A DNA stretch of 64,000 nucleotides from Melastoma dodecandrum. Taxonomy: Eukaryota > Streptophyta > Magnoliopsida > Myrtales > Melastomataceae. Of this stretch, positions 1 to 12,335 are shown piece by piece. Location: NCBI GenBank assembly GCA_029817715.1, contig JARUPY010000211.1, positions 360,185-424,184 of the forward strand, read 5' to 3'. Numbering within the stretch: the first letter of the stretch is position 1; every line of letters starts with the position of its first letter. The position numbers and the translations under genes were made by a program. The notes beneath the pieces are model-generated. The model was given only the letters and a program-made list of their open reading frames with translations. It was not told the DNA's origin and ran no database searches.

Positions 1-135
1 TTGTCGGATTTGCGCTGTGGCACTTTGCCTGATCATCTTTATGACAGATTAGGCAATGCCCTCGAGGATCTGAACACTTTGTCACTCTGGACAGATGAGC
101 TGAGCTTGGGAGCATACCGTTGGATAAAATACTGA
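1..135 (+). CDS. 3' terminal exon of an unidentified protein-coding gene (partial)
   Basis: An open frame runs from the first base of the window to a TGA at 133-135 and encodes 44 residues. It has a mixed, non-repetitive composition (LSLWTDELSLGAYRWIKY at the end) unlike random translation. No start is visible, so this would be the last exon of a gene that begins left of the window. I do not recognise the family. Its position before an RBOHF gene would fit the gene that precedes RBOHF in other eudicots, but that rests on context alone. It could also be a chance open frame. Confidence 0.4.
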   Translation: MSDLRCGTLPDHLYDRLGNALEDLNTLSLWTDELSLGAYRWIKY

Positions 136-2542
136 ATACACGCAGTGTTGTAGATGTTATGGCATGTGAGGAAGAGTCGGCCGACGGCGGAGAGTTCGTG
201 AAGCATATCTGGCCCCCGGCTCTACCACATGGGGATAAAGAAAGGAGAAACGTTCCCAACCAAGCAACCTGGGAGTAAATATGCCGTAGATCTTCTAGAA
301 GTCCAGTTTCACAAAGAAAAATAGAAGAGAAAAGCACAATCTCTTCCCTTTATGTCCACATCTACCCCGAAAACAAACAAGTTCAATCAAGAAGCCCGAG
401 TGAGAAAAAGAAAAAAGGATTCCCCGGAGGCATATTCTATTTCTCTTTTGATCCGGGCCTCACGAAATCAGACCTAATAACACTCCTGCTGATATCTTCC
501 GAGTACGACAAGTTGTTTCAGGACTCACAGTCATTGCTGCATTGAGTTTGATGTCTAGACCCCCCCCTGGAGGTACATCCACTTTAGCCTGTCTCCTACT
601 ATTCCCAGACGTGATTTTAGCTTAAGTGATCCTAAATCCTTCCATACAATGTCTCGGGACGATTTCCTTGAAAGCAATCACATTCCCAGATGAGCTCGCT
701 AAATTTCTTGGGGAGATAAAGTCCGACTGGTGCGAACGCCACAGTTTCCGGCCTTGAATTTGATGAAATGATGCGCCCTCCAATGCCAACACGGAACGGG
801 TCTATCCTGAGAGTCTGTTTGAAATGCATTCCCTAAACCTTCAGGTTTCTTATTTCATCCGAGATATTAAAACCCCCTAGAGTTTAGTTGTACGAGGGGA
901 TATTCATTTCCAAAGCGCATGAATTGATATGGTAATAGAACATTGCAGCTTCAGCCGGGAACGGATTGCAATTGGTGACTTGTAATGGAAACTTTCATGT
1001 GCGGTGTGTAACCCGAAATCGTGAATAAAGAGTGAGAGAACTGAATTTAGAAAACATTATATATTTTTATATTAACGAATCGGAATGTTGCGCAGCCAAG
1101 TCATGAGGCAGACATAGCCGTACTACATTAGACTGCGCTACTCGCCCGTCCGTAATCCTGCTCCATGTCCTAATCTGTGGAGTAGGCACTGCTTTGGCAT
1201 TCTTCAGTTTACATGAGGGTGCTAATGGTGGATTTAGGATGGCGACGGTGCTTTGTTAGGTGGGACATGAATAATTCTGGGGAAAAATCCAAATGTTGAA
1301 AATGGAGAATGCTGCCAAACTAATGAATGGTCATCAAGTTTGATAATATGAATCGAAAAGCTGGTTGCTTCAATGTCAAGTTATTAGACGTGTTACTCTA
1401 TTTTCCTGGAATGGATATGACCAATTTCGCTTTCCCACTTAATTCCTTTAGCATTACTAATTAAATTCAAGTGAACAGTCGCACAATCTAATGAGGAGTA
1501 AGGTACAACCTCCGTAACTAGGCTCAAGTACTTCTTCCCTTTACAATCACACCATGTAATAACAATGTTTGTATTACCAAATCTACGTGTATTTTACATG
1601 ACAAATTTTAATTAGAAGAAGTACTTAGAATTAGGTATTACCGGTTGTGCGGTATTTAATTAATTACTAATTGAGATCGCATAAATATAGTATGCACGAA
1701 TTCGAATCTCAATAGTTACCATTGTAACGTACAATCCAGTTGAACCTAGCAAGAGCATGATGATGGGCAAAGAAGAACTAACAGTGAGCGAGATTGACCG
1801 TCGCCCTTTCAGGGAAAGATGCAATTTTCCTGGGTCAAGATCACCTCTGCGAAAACCAATGACTCGGGGTCCGATTTTGCCAACCCTACAAGGACGGACA
1901 AGTTTCCACCGGACAGTCGTCGCACGTCTTCGCAAGAGTTTTAGCTGAGGGCACGCCCTTTAGCAGGACATTTTTGGGAGCGCGTCAGGCGACGGGAGCT
2001 TCCGAATGTAAAGACAATGAGATATTGTTTTTGAAATGGAGGTAAAAGAGTCGTTGCATGCATGCTTCTCGACGTAATTAAATAATTTCTCTCTATGAAG
2101 GAGGTGAATAACGATAAAATGGTCCAGACGACGACTGACATAAGGGGGGGAATTGACGAGAACAAATGAGATGTACAATCTCACCTACTTCCCCCCGGCG
2201 CTCTCCTCTTTTACTTTTTTACCAAGTTGTCCGTCCATAAACAACCCCCTTTAAAAAAACAAAAAGAAGAAGCTCTTGACCGGCCAGCTAAGTGTGGAAG
2301 GAGGGAATTATCGTCGCCTGTCGCTCCTTGGGCTATCCAGAAGGGCATTCATTCTTTGAAACCCTGGGGGGGACGCTGTTTTCGGATCTCGTGGTTTTGC
2401 ATAATACTCTTCATCTACATGACACTGAGACGATTCAATCGCAACGGAAGAAGACGTATCCAAAGATTTGGTATGAGTACATTCTATGTATCCTTAATCC
2501 ATTTTTATGACTTGAATTATTCTATTTTTCAATCCTTGCAAT
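136..2542. other. Spacer with no supported gene
   Basis: This stretch is moderately AT-rich. Open frames on either strand are short and mostly lack ATG starts or codon structure. It probably holds the 3' UTR of the exon at the left edge followed by intergenic DNA. I see no RNA gene or transposon border here. Confidence 0.5.
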
Positions 2543-3361
2543 TAGGGGTGAGCATAGGTTCCGGGTAAAACCGGGAACCTGTCGGAACCGGTACCATAGG
2601 GTCGGCGTCAGTACAGGTTCTCGAATAGATCGGGTAGGTTCTATGTTCTAAATTTTACAAAACCGGCGGTACCAAGTACGGTTCCAGGTTCTCCCCCCGG
2701 AACCAACCCGAAGAACCTGGAACCTAACCTAAATTTTACCCAACCCAACCCCATAACCTACCCTAAATCTTACCCAACCCAATAACCTAACTTAAACTTT
2801 ACCCTACCACAAACAATTGTCCCCCTCTTCACAACAACGTCTTCATCAAACGGTTCCAGGGGTTACGGTTTCTTACGGTAAGTCAGCTGCTAATCTACTT
2901 TTTCCCTTCTTCCCCGCCTTGCCTTGTCAATTTTTATTTACGATTCTTTCTGGGTTAGGTTAGGTTGAGCCGTGGGTGATGGGAATATTTTCTTAAAAGT
3001 TCTTTTTGTCTGAACATAGCCGGTCAGGGGGTGATTCTGTGGGGTTTGGATTTTGATTTTAATGTAATTTGAGGCGTTGGTGCTCTGGATCATCTGTTTG
3101 GGTGTCTTAATCAGAATCGAAACACGAACCGCTCATAGGGCGACGTCGTTGACCGAACCAGAATTGAAACTCAGAGGGCGACGCCGGTAACGGAACCGAA
3201 ACAGAACCGGAACCTGTACCAGAACCGGTAGGGTAGGTTCTTGGGTGGGTCTTTGATTAATCGGGTAGGTTCTAGGTTCTAAAAATTAAGAACCGGACAT
3301 TATAGGGTAGGGTCCAGGTTCCACGTCCCGAACCTGGAAACCTGGAACCTGCTCACCCCTA
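2543..3361. mobile_element. hAT-type non-autonomous DNA transposon (MITE), copy 1
   Basis: The element starts TAGGGGTGAGCA and ends with the inverse TGCTCACCCCTA. It is flanked by a perfect 8-bp direct repeat CTTGCAAT at 2535-2542 and 3362-3369. An 8-bp duplication and TAGGGGTG-like ends are typical of hAT transposons. The subterminal zones are built from many degenerate GGTTC/GGTAGGTTCT units in both orientations. No transposase frame is present. A second, closely similar copy lies at 8179-8940 inside an RBOHF intron. This copy has roughly 50 bp near 2975-3030 that the other lacks. Confidence 0.85.
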
Positions 3362-3369
3362 CTTGCAAT

Positions 3370-4049
3370 TTATTAATTGAACTTAAACCATAAACCTTAA
3401 ATTAGAAAGTTTCCTTAATAAAAACGTTTAACCCGATAAAAATTCCAAGAAAGATGCTGTAAAATTTAGTACCCCGCCTGCCCCACCTCGTCGTTCTACT
3501 TCCTCGGGGAGAATGTCGTGACATTTATTCGTGCATATCACGCTTCTGCTTTCCTTAAACAATATCCCCAAGCTTTTCGAAGCATGTTCAACGTACGTAA
3601 AACATGCCACATGAAATGTAAAACACGAGATTGTGGGTGTTTTCTGTTTTCCTTGTTTTTTTACACCCCAAGACAATATCATGCGATTCGTCATTCCAAT
3701 TTTTATAAGGTCGCAAAATGATCAAATTAATCAAACTACACACCAACGCCCGTGTAATATTATCTGTCAATAACCTTAATAAACATTTACGTGTCTTGGT
3801 GTGCACAGTGAAACATCCCCCAACTTACACGCTCGACCCTTTGATTGTCTTAATTCTTCATCTTCTCCTCCCCACCGTCCACCCCTTTCTTCTCTCCCCA
3901 CATCACATACGACCCAAAAAAATAAAAATAAAAATCATTCGAACGATTCCACCACTTCCCAAGATCCCCCAATTTTGTCCCTTCCATTTTTATTAACGCG
4001 TCATTCATTTACTTCCACTCCTTTTGTATCTATCAATCAAGCTTCTCCC
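3370..4049. other. Upstream region of the RBOHF gene
   Basis: No gene is supported here. The last 250 bp are pyrimidine-rich, with runs of CCACC, CTTC and TTCTCTCCCC that are common near plant promoters. They lead into the TATA box at 4050. Open frames crossing the region have no recognisable content. Confidence 0.5.
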
Positions 4050-4057
4050 TATATAAA
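4050..4057 (+). promoter_or_regulatory. TATA box of the RBOHF gene
   Basis: TATATAAA lies 178 bp before the RBOHF ATG at 4228. Transcription would start near 4080. The leader between has no upstream ATG that I can see, so 4228 is the first start codon. Its context is GCTATGG, with the +4 G favoured in plants. Confidence 0.6.
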
Positions 4058-4227
4058 CACCCACCCACCCGTCCATCCATCAAATAATAATATATCAGAA
4101 ATCATTTCCCACTTTCCAAATCAACCTTACCATTAGCTTAGTTTCATTTTTTTTTTTTCTTAGTTTATAGCAACGTTTGACCCTGTAAGAGACGTCCTTG
4201 GGGGTTGAGATACTCAAAGGTGGCGCT

Positions 4228-7200
4228 ATGGAGGCCACCCCGGATCACGACTGGCGGTGGGGCTCCAACGGTGGGCTCATTCTCGGCGGAGGGACTTCCC
4301 CTGGGGGTACGACCGACTCCGAGGAGTTCGTCGAGGTCACCATCGACCTCCAGGACGACGACACCATCATCCTCCGAAGTGTCGAGCCCGCCAACGCCAT
4401 TGATATCCACGATGGTATTGGGGGTGGAGCCGGAGCTCTGGCGGAGACGAGCAGTTCGGGCACCTCGGGGAGCCTTTTGCGATCGCCGACGATCCGGCGG
4501 AGCTCGTCGAGCAAGCTCCGGCAGTTCTCGCAGGAGCTGAAGGCGGAGGCCGTCGCCAAGGCCCGGCACTTCTCCCAGGAGCTGAAGGCCGAGCTGAGAC
4601 GGTTCTCGTGGGGCCACGGGCATGCATCGCAGGTCCTGTCCGCATCGACCTCGCCCTCGGGAGGCGGCGCGATAGACTCTGCCCTTGCGGCGAGGGCGCT
4701 CAGGCGGCAGAAGGCCCAACTTGACCGGACAAAGTCTGGTGCACAGAAGGCCTTGAGGGGGCTTAGATTCATAAGCAACAACAATAAGAACCGGAATGGG
4801 GTGGATGCGTGGGAGGAAGTGGCGGGGAACTTCGAGAAGCTGGCGAAGGACGGGTACCTCAGCCGGGCGGATTTTGCACAATGCATAGGCAAGTGTTTGT
4901 TTGTTCCCATCGATCCAAAGGCACATCTGTTATTTTGAGACTGTTATACTAATTTCAAGTGGGGTTGGATGGGATTGGGGTAAAGGGATGAAGGATTCGA
5001 AGGAGTTCGCAGGGGAGTTGTTGGAGGTGTTCGGGAGGAGGAGAAGGTTGAAGGTTGATAAAATAAGCAAGGAGGAACTGTTGGAGTTCTGGTCTCAAAT
5101 CACTGACCAAAGCTTCGATTCCCGACTCCAGATCTTCTTCGACATGTAACCCCCCCACCCTTTTTTCTTTACCCATTAACCTCTCATTCGTTCACATCTT
5201 AATGATTTGATTATCAACATTTACTAAACACAAAAAAAAAAATGAAGCCGACCCACAATTTATTATTATCAAGACAAATCGGTGGTGATAATTTTAGTTT
5301 GTGGCAGGGTAGACAAGAACGAAGATGGTCGGATTACAGAGGCGGAGGTAAAAGAGGTAAAAGCTAGACGAGACATTATTCATTTTATTCTTTAATACAG
5401 AGGAGTAGTTCTTCTTCTAACATGACTTGCATGCAGCCGCTTCCCTTTTAGGTGGCCGTGAAAATTGTCTTTTGTCTTAATTAAAGTAATGCTACTCAGT
5501 CAGTATACAGTGGATGATGGCTGCCTTTCAAACAAACTGTTGCTGGTCCTTGGTTAATTTTAATCAATGCCGGGGATTAAAAAGGCAAAGACATTCAACG
5601 ATTAGGCGGTGATTAGGTCGACTTCTCAATGGTTGATCTGCTCTCATTAAATATGAATTTTTTTTAGTAGATTAATTAGAATTACTATCCACCTTGGACT
5701 AAAACAAATAAAAAAAATTAACTTAATTATGTCTGTCTCCCTTCTCTTTTGCTTGGTAGTACGTATTATTTGTTCTCGGGTGGGCGTTGACATTTGGCAT
5801 TCCACATGCCGCCGGGCACCTTGGCGAGGAATCCGGAATTATCAAAACCTTGGTGCTCATTTTCGCAATGATTCTATAAACAAAAGAAATAAACTTTACG
5901 TACATTTCAATTCACAGTTTTCCTCTTCTTTAATCTTCATGCTTCGTTTTGGTGGTGGGGACAGATAATAATGTTGAGCGCGTCGGCTAACAAGCTGTCG
6001 AGACTGAAAGAGCAGGCGGAAGAATACGCAGCCTTGATCATGGAGGAGTTGGACCCTGAAAGGCTCGGCTACATCGAGGTTAGCAGCCTAACCTCATTCC
6101 CATTTATTTTTTATTTAGATCCCCTCTCCTTCATCAATTATTTACAACTTTAAGAAAATTGAGGAGGCGTTGTCTAGATAAATGAAGTGTTGCCCGGTTT
6201 AAGATATAGGAATACCTAGTAAAATGGCATACATGGTCTGCATGAGTTCATGATTTGAAAATAATAATAATGAAACTAGTAGTTGGTTTTGTCTTGGTTG
6301 AATCTTCTTCTCCCATGCTTTATGAGAAGGGATTGTCCATTAGTAAGTTTAAAAAGATATATTGTCCGGTTCCGGAATTGTCCAAGTTGTAAGGCAAATT
6401 AAAAAACAAAATTAAATATTTGATGTTCAACCATGTAAGAACGACCGCGAAGTTCTAGAACCTCCATCGCATGGCCGAATTGAAATAAAACCAAATTAAA
6501 ATAAGCCCAATAATTCATTCTTTCGACCTTTTTCTTTCAAGTGGGCACGAAGATTGGTTGGATTTTTCCTCTATCGAAGCAAAAAAGAAGAGAAGAGATT
6601 AGTTGAACAACTCCAAAAGAACTGTCACGTACATCATTTCATTTATTTGGGTAATTCTAGAACGTCTTTCAATTCTTCCCTCCCCCTTCGCTAGCCAAAC
6701 CTTTTTCCACAACTTTTGTTCTTGACACGGCAACTTCCCCTAAATTCCTTCATTTGAATGCTTTGTTTTATTCGTTTCCACTTTTGTGGGGTATTTGGTC
6801 CATCCTTGTGTCGTGTTTCTTTTGGGTTTCTTTCTGGACAGACAAAATTTAGTTGTACCCACATGGCCAGATGTCTTTGCATGCACGCCTGCCTAAATCA
6901 TATATTTGTATGGAAAAACATAAATTATTTACTGATATATATACACTGATACTCCGGTTTAGGAATATATGACTATATTAGCAACAGAGGTATTATGGGT
7001 AGCCTAACTGACCACGTAACTAGAATCGTTGGTCGCCCTTATAGACAAAATGTTGCTTACACACGCGACATTAAAGCATAGCAAAAAAATAGATGAATTT
7101 TGCTACTGCTGTGCAATGCAGTGATCCATTTGTATTATCTGTACGACACGTAGAGTTGACGAGATTTTACTGAGTTGCTCTCTGTTTATCAAGACACAAA

Positions 7201-10200
7201 CTAAAGATGCGTTACTTTGGGGAAAGAGAGAGTTTTTGATAAGTAAAGTTTTGTTGATTGGGACAAAGACGAAAAGGGGATGGCGGGGGGGTTGCCCCAC
7301 AACAACAACAACAACACATGCAAAATTATTACACGTATCCTTCCCTAGAAAAACCCTTCACGTTCTGTCTGTATGTCACGCGTGCCTACCATCCATTCAT
7401 TCATTCCATAAACTCCTCTTTTGTTGTTTCTTCCCTTTACTCATCATTCCATCTGACTCGTAACATTCTTTATTTCATTTTTGTTATGATCTCATTTTCT
7501 CCGTCGTGGTTGGTGAGTGATAGTGAGATCCTCTTTTGAGATTTGGCACGTAGTAGTAGGTGAATGGGGGGTCTCCGGGGTGTCATCTTAGATCCACGTC
7601 GAAAAATACGTATTTGACCCCCTTTGACTTTCTATATTCTTTCTTTCGTGGAGAGGATTTGATTGCATTGAATTGAACGAACACAGTCATCACGGGCGTC
7701 ACATTTCGTAGGATTGGTTGTATTTGGACATGCTGCTCTAACACGCCATACCAAATATGAAGTCCATTTAGTCCAACCGACGCTATCATTTGATAGGGCG
7801 GACATTTTTTATTTAGCCTGTTCATCTAACATTTATAAAAAATAAAAAAGCACAACATTTAGTTAAACATATAATTCATGACAAACTATAGTTTAGGGTA
7901 TAGGATAGTCTAAACTGTTTGTTTAAGTTAATTGTTATTATTAATGGGTTAAACACGATTATGACTGTCTTTTTAGATTTACTCGATACTTCCCTTAAAT
8001 TTCGAAAACCTTGAAGTAGGCTTTTGCTGACACGTGGTGATGGTGCTGCTGATAATTTAAAAGTTTAATTTAATTACAAAAATAATGTTGAAATTTTTTA
8101 AAGCAACTTTCGAGAATTTCAAAATTTTAAGAATTATTTAATTTTGATATGAAATTTTATTAATATTGTTTCAATACGAGGGGTGAGCATAGGTTCCGGG
8201 TAAAATCGGGAACCGGTCGAAATAGGTATCATAGGGTCGGTGTCAGTACATGTTCTCGAATAAATCGGGTAAGTTCTATGTTCTAAATTTATGAAAACCG
8301 ACAGTACTAAGTACGGTTCCAGACTTTCCCCTCGAAACCAACCTGGAGAACCTGGAACCTAACCTAAATTTTATCCAACCCAACTCAATAATCTACCTTA
8401 AATCTTACCCAACCCAATAACCTAACTTAAACTTTACCCTACCACAAACAATTATCCCCCTCTTCACAACAACGTCTTCATCAAACGGTTCCAGGGGTTA
8501 CAGTTTCTTACGGTAAGTCAGCTCCTAATCTACTTTTTCCCTTCTTCCCCGCATTGCCTTATCAATTTTTATTTCCGATTCTTTCTGGGTTAGGTTAGGT
8601 TGAGCCGGTCAGGGGGTGATTCTGTGGGGTTTGGATTTTGATGTAATTTGAGGCGTTGGTGCTCTGGATCATCTGTTTGGGTGTCTTAATCAGAATCGAA
8701 ACACGAACCGCTCATAGGGCGACGCCGTTGACCGAACCAGAATTAAAACTCAGAGGGCGACGCCGCTAACGGAACCGAAACAGAATCGGAACCTGTACCA
8801 GAACCGGTAGGGTAGGTTCTTGGGTGGGTCTTTGATTAGTCGGGTAGGTTCTAGGTTCTAAAAATTAAGAACCGGATATTATAGAGTAGGGTCCAGGTTC
8901 CACGTCCCGAACCTGAAAACCTGGAACCTGCTCACCCCTAATACAATCTAGTAGGAATGGGAAAAAAAGAAAAAAAAAATAAATTATTGCTATGCTATAG
9001 AATAAATAGCATCTTTGAACAAAAGTTTAGGACAGTGTTTATAATATTCTTAATGCTAGAATATATTTTTGTTGCTGCTATAAAATCTCCCATCTTAGTT
9101 TCCAACCTATGAATATTTTGAACATATCCATAAAGTATCGAATGTCGTTTAATCTTGCATTGAGAAAGGGTACTGAACATATAACTACCACACAAATCAT
9201 CATTTGATTTTGTTCTATAAGCTAGATCATAATGAGTAATAATTATTTGAAACGACCTTTTGAAGTTATGGCAATTGGAGACACTGCTCCTCCAGAAGGA
9301 CACCTACGTGAACTACAGTCAGGCATTGAGTTACACGAGCCAGGCCCTTAGCCAGAACCTCCAGGGCCTGCGGCGGCGGGGTGGGATACGGCGCGTGAGC
9401 ACAAGGATCCTCTACTATCTCCAGGAGAACTGGAGGAGGGTTTGGGTGCTCGCCCTCTGGGTGTCAATCATGATCGGCCTTTTCATGTGGAAGTTCTTCC
9501 AGTACAAGCAGAAGAGCGCATTCCAGATAATGGGATACTGTCTTCTCACTGCAAAGGGCGCCGCAGAGACTCTCAAGTTCAACATGGCACTTATCTTGCT
9601 GCCTGTATGCAGGAACACCATCACCTGGCTCAGGTCCACTCGGGTCAGCCTCCTTGTCCCTTTCGATGACAACATCAATTTCCACAAGGTAAATCGCTTG
9701 CTCGATTCCAATCACATATCCAACATGCTGCCGCAGATTGTATCATTACTTAGTTTTTGGTTGCAGACAATTGCGGTGGCAATAGTGATCGGGATCATTC
9801 TCCACGTAGGAGACCACCTTGTCTGTGATTTCCCGAGGCTCATACATGCATCTGACCTAATTTACGACCGATACATGGTCGATGATTTCGGGGCACAGAG
9901 ACCGACCTACCTTGACCTGGTTAAGGGTCCTGAGGGTGTCACAGGGATCCTAATGCTGATCCTCATGGCCGTTGCCTTTACCTTGGCAACACGGTGGTTC
10001 AGGCGTAGCCTTGTGAAGCTCCCGAAGCCATTCGATCGGATAACAGGTTTCAATGCCTTCTGGTATTCTCACCACCTGTTCGTGATCGTGTATGTTCTGC
10101 TCATCATCCATGGCGTGTTCCTCTATCTTGTTCACAAATGGTACCTCAAGACGGTATATCCGATGAACTTGTTACTTTGTGCCATTTATTATTGTCTTAT

Positions 10201-12085
10201 CACGGTCGACCTACTGATTCTATACCTTTGTTACAGACGTGGATGTATCTTGCTGTTCCTGTGCTTCTATACGGGGGCGAAAGGACGCTTAGATTCTTCC
10301 GCTCGGGAATGTACACAGTTCGACTTAACATGGTGCGGACCAATACTGTGTCCTGCGATGAGGACGAAGCCATAAATTAGTATTACGTTTTGTTAATTCC
10401 TGTGGCCATTTTGGCAGGTTGCGATCTACCCCGGGAACGTCTTAACCTTAAGGATGGAGAAGCCTCATCAATTCAAATACAAAAGTGGGCAGTACATGTT
10501 CGTCCAATGCCCTGCCATCTCACCATTCGAGTGGTACATTTGAAGCACCTGCCATTAGTTCCTTCGAATCTGTTTTTACTTTTCGGTGGTTTTCTGATGA
10601 CGAGCCCACTCTTCGGTTTTAGGCATCCATTCTCGATAACTTCGGCTCCTGATGACGACTACCTCAGTGTTCACATACGTCAATTAGGTGACTGGACACA
10701 GGAGCTGAAACGGGTCTTCGCTGCCGCATGTGAACCACCCGTCGCAGGGAAAAGTGGCCTCCTGAGGGCCGATGAGACAAACAAGAAGTGGTTCGTTACA
10801 CGAAATCCTGTCACATAATTTTTCATTCAATGATGAAAGCAATCGATCACGTGATGCGGACAATACAGTTTGCCGAAGCTACGGATAGACGGACCATACG
10901 GTGCCCCTGCACAGGACTACCTTAGGTATGACGTGCTACTCCTCGTGGGCCTAGGAATCGGGGCGACACCATTCATTAGCATCCTGAAGGACTTGATCAA
11001 CAACATTGTCAGGGAAGAGGAACAGGCAGTGAGTAAACGGGGAATTGAACTTCTGCTTTGCATCCTCAAGGCCACACTAGTAACTTGTTCCTTAATGTTC
11101 TACCAGGATTCGGTGTCGGGCACGGGTAGGATGTCGGACGTGAGCACGACGAGCGTCGAGTCGCCAACATCAGTCAACAAAGTGTCGCTGAGGAGGAAGA
11201 AGCCACTGAAGACCTCGAACGCATACTTCTATTGGGTCACGAGAGAACAGGGCTCCTTTGATTGGTTCAAGGGTGTCATGAATGAAGTTGCTGACCAAGA
11301 CAAAAGGGTAAAAGCTAAAACAGTAACACTAAATTTATTGAGAATGTTAATTAGGACATGTTTTTATTACCTTTCCGCATGGTTGAATTTTAGTAATTCA
11401 CAATTTTTTTTTTGTATTATTTATTAATTTCACATGGTTCATTATACTTTTTGAAATGCCAGGGTGTGATTGAGATGCACAATTACCTGACCAGTGTGTA
11501 TGAGGAAGGAGATGCAAGGTCTGCATTGATAACCATGGTTCAAGCCCTTAATCATGCGAAGAGCGGGGTCGACATCGTTTCCGGAACAAGGGTAAACGAA
11601 TCTTGCCTAAAACTGACTGGATCCGGCGGTCTTTTGGCTTGGTGATTAGATCCAAATTGTGATTGCCTGTGATATTTGCACTGTCATTTAGGTTCGGACA
11701 CATTTTGCAAGGCCAAATTGGAAGAAGGTGCTGTCAAGGCTGTCATCCGAGCACCAAAATGCCAGAATAGGTAATTCGAAAAGCGCACATTCCTGCAGTT
11801 TCTATCTCGTCAAAACTACAAAAGTAAAGCATAAACAGCATTCTGATGAACAGCCCTCGTTTATCTACTTCTGTCTTCCATTAAACGTCCAATTCTTCTC
11901 ATACCAACTCATTGTTTGAATCTTTCGGGTTGATTATGATCTGGCATCTTGTTTTCATGCTTCATAAAACATCAGGTGTGTTCTACTGCGGAGCCCCTGT
12001 CCTGGCCAAAGAGCTAAGCAAGCTTTGCTACGAGTTCAACCAGAAAGGATCGACAAAGTTCGAGTTCCACAAGGAGCACTTCTGA
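4228..12085 (+). CDS. RBOHF: Respiratory burst oxidase homolog F-type NADPH oxidase, 14 exons
   Basis: This plasma-membrane NADPH oxidase passes electrons from cytosolic NADPH through FAD and two haems to O2, making apoplastic superoxide for ABA, defence and development signalling. Exons: 4228-4888, 4986-5145, 5308-5356, 5965-6078, 9266-9688, 9767-10153, 10237-10332, 10418-10533, 10623-10787, 10869-11028, 11107-11307, 11463-11591, 11692-11770, 11976-12085. Phases agree throughout and give 949 aa, close to the 944 aa of Arabidopsis RBOHF. The N-terminal motif [15 protein letters not shown] is F-type. EF-hand loop 1 is at about 276-287, and a second, degenerate EF-hand is near 320. Membrane-core histidine pairs lie near 482/486 and 571/572. 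The FAD motif HPFSITS is at 670-676, the NADPH sites DGPYG at 731-735 and GLGIG at 751-755, and the C-terminus ends KEHF. Intron 1 uses a GC donor. No stop or frameshift interrupts the frame. Confidence 0.95.
4889..4985 (+). other. GC-AG intron (RBOHF intron 1)
   Basis: The exon ends ATAG and the intron begins GCAAGT, then ends TAAAG before GGATGAAGG. Only this 97-bp GC-AG intron joins residues CIG to MKDSKEF in the order conserved in RBOHF proteins. GC donors are known to need otherwise strong pairing with U1; AG|GCAAGT is such a donor. The nearest GT, at 4893, would add a lysine codon and has no matching acceptor in phase. Confidence 0.8.
5357..5964 (+). other. RBOHF intron 3
   Basis: This 608-bp intron has donor GAG|GTAAAA and acceptor GGGGACAG. 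Another GAG|GTAAAA lies 9 bp upstream inside exon 3 and could act as an alternative donor, removing three codons next to EF-hand 1. I see no other feature in it. Confidence 0.7.
6079..9265 (+). other. RBOHF intron 4, enlarged by a MITE
   Basis: This is the longest intron of the gene at 3187 bp. Its donor is GAG|GTTAGC and its acceptor TTTTGAAG before the exon reading LWQLETLL. It holds a hAT-type MITE at 8179-8940. The rest is AT-rich and contains a short CAA repeat near 7301. No embedded gene is evident. Confidence 0.8.
8179..8940. mobile_element. hAT-type MITE, copy 2, within RBOHF intron 4
   Basis: It starts AGGGGTGAGCATAGG and ends CTGCTCACCCCTA, with the same internal sequence as 2543-3361 apart from point changes and two small deletions. 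No clean 8-bp duplication remains: the flanks are TCAATACG and ATACAATC. It has no coding capacity. It lies in the same orientation as copy 1. Confidence 0.8.
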
Positions 12086-12335
12086 TGAAAGTATTGATAC
12101 GCATATACTATAAGTATACACCTACCTACCTCAACTATAGTCTATATATTTTTTTTGGTAATGTAACTAGAAAAAAATACGCCCTTCCTTCACCTCCCCC
12201 AACACGTTTATTGTTCTTCATGACAATCATTCTTGCAAATGTAATCAGAAGAAGGAAAAGATGATGAAGCACCTAGAATTTTTGTACAGTTTTTTAAATT
12301 TTAAAGTATAGGAAGAGCACAAGTATTGAGAGATG
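12086..12335 (+). other. RBOHF 3' untranslated and flanking region
   Basis: These 250 bp lie between the RBOHF stop and the 5' LTR of the Tat retrotransposon. The sequence is AT-rich. I see no clear AATAAA signal, so it is possible that the transcript ends inside the LTR. Confidence 0.5.

Noticed and set aside
2227..2568. Open plus-strand frame before MITE copy 1
   Set aside because: It has no ATG start, runs into the transposon and has no recognisable content.
4165..4926. Long minus-strand open frame of 253 codons opposite RBOHF exon 1
   Set aside because: The exon is GC-rich, which leaves the opposite strand open. Its translation is Arg/Pro-rich and resembles no family, while the plus strand matches RBOHF.
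7301..7316. CRISPR-like or other array at the CAA repeat
   Set aside because: It is a simple trinucleotide run. CRISPR arrays are not expected in a plant genome, and no spacer-repeat layout is present anywhere in the window.
9415..9715. Minus-strand open stretches under RBOHF exon 5
   Set aside because: They are antisense shadows of conserved RBOHF coding sequence.
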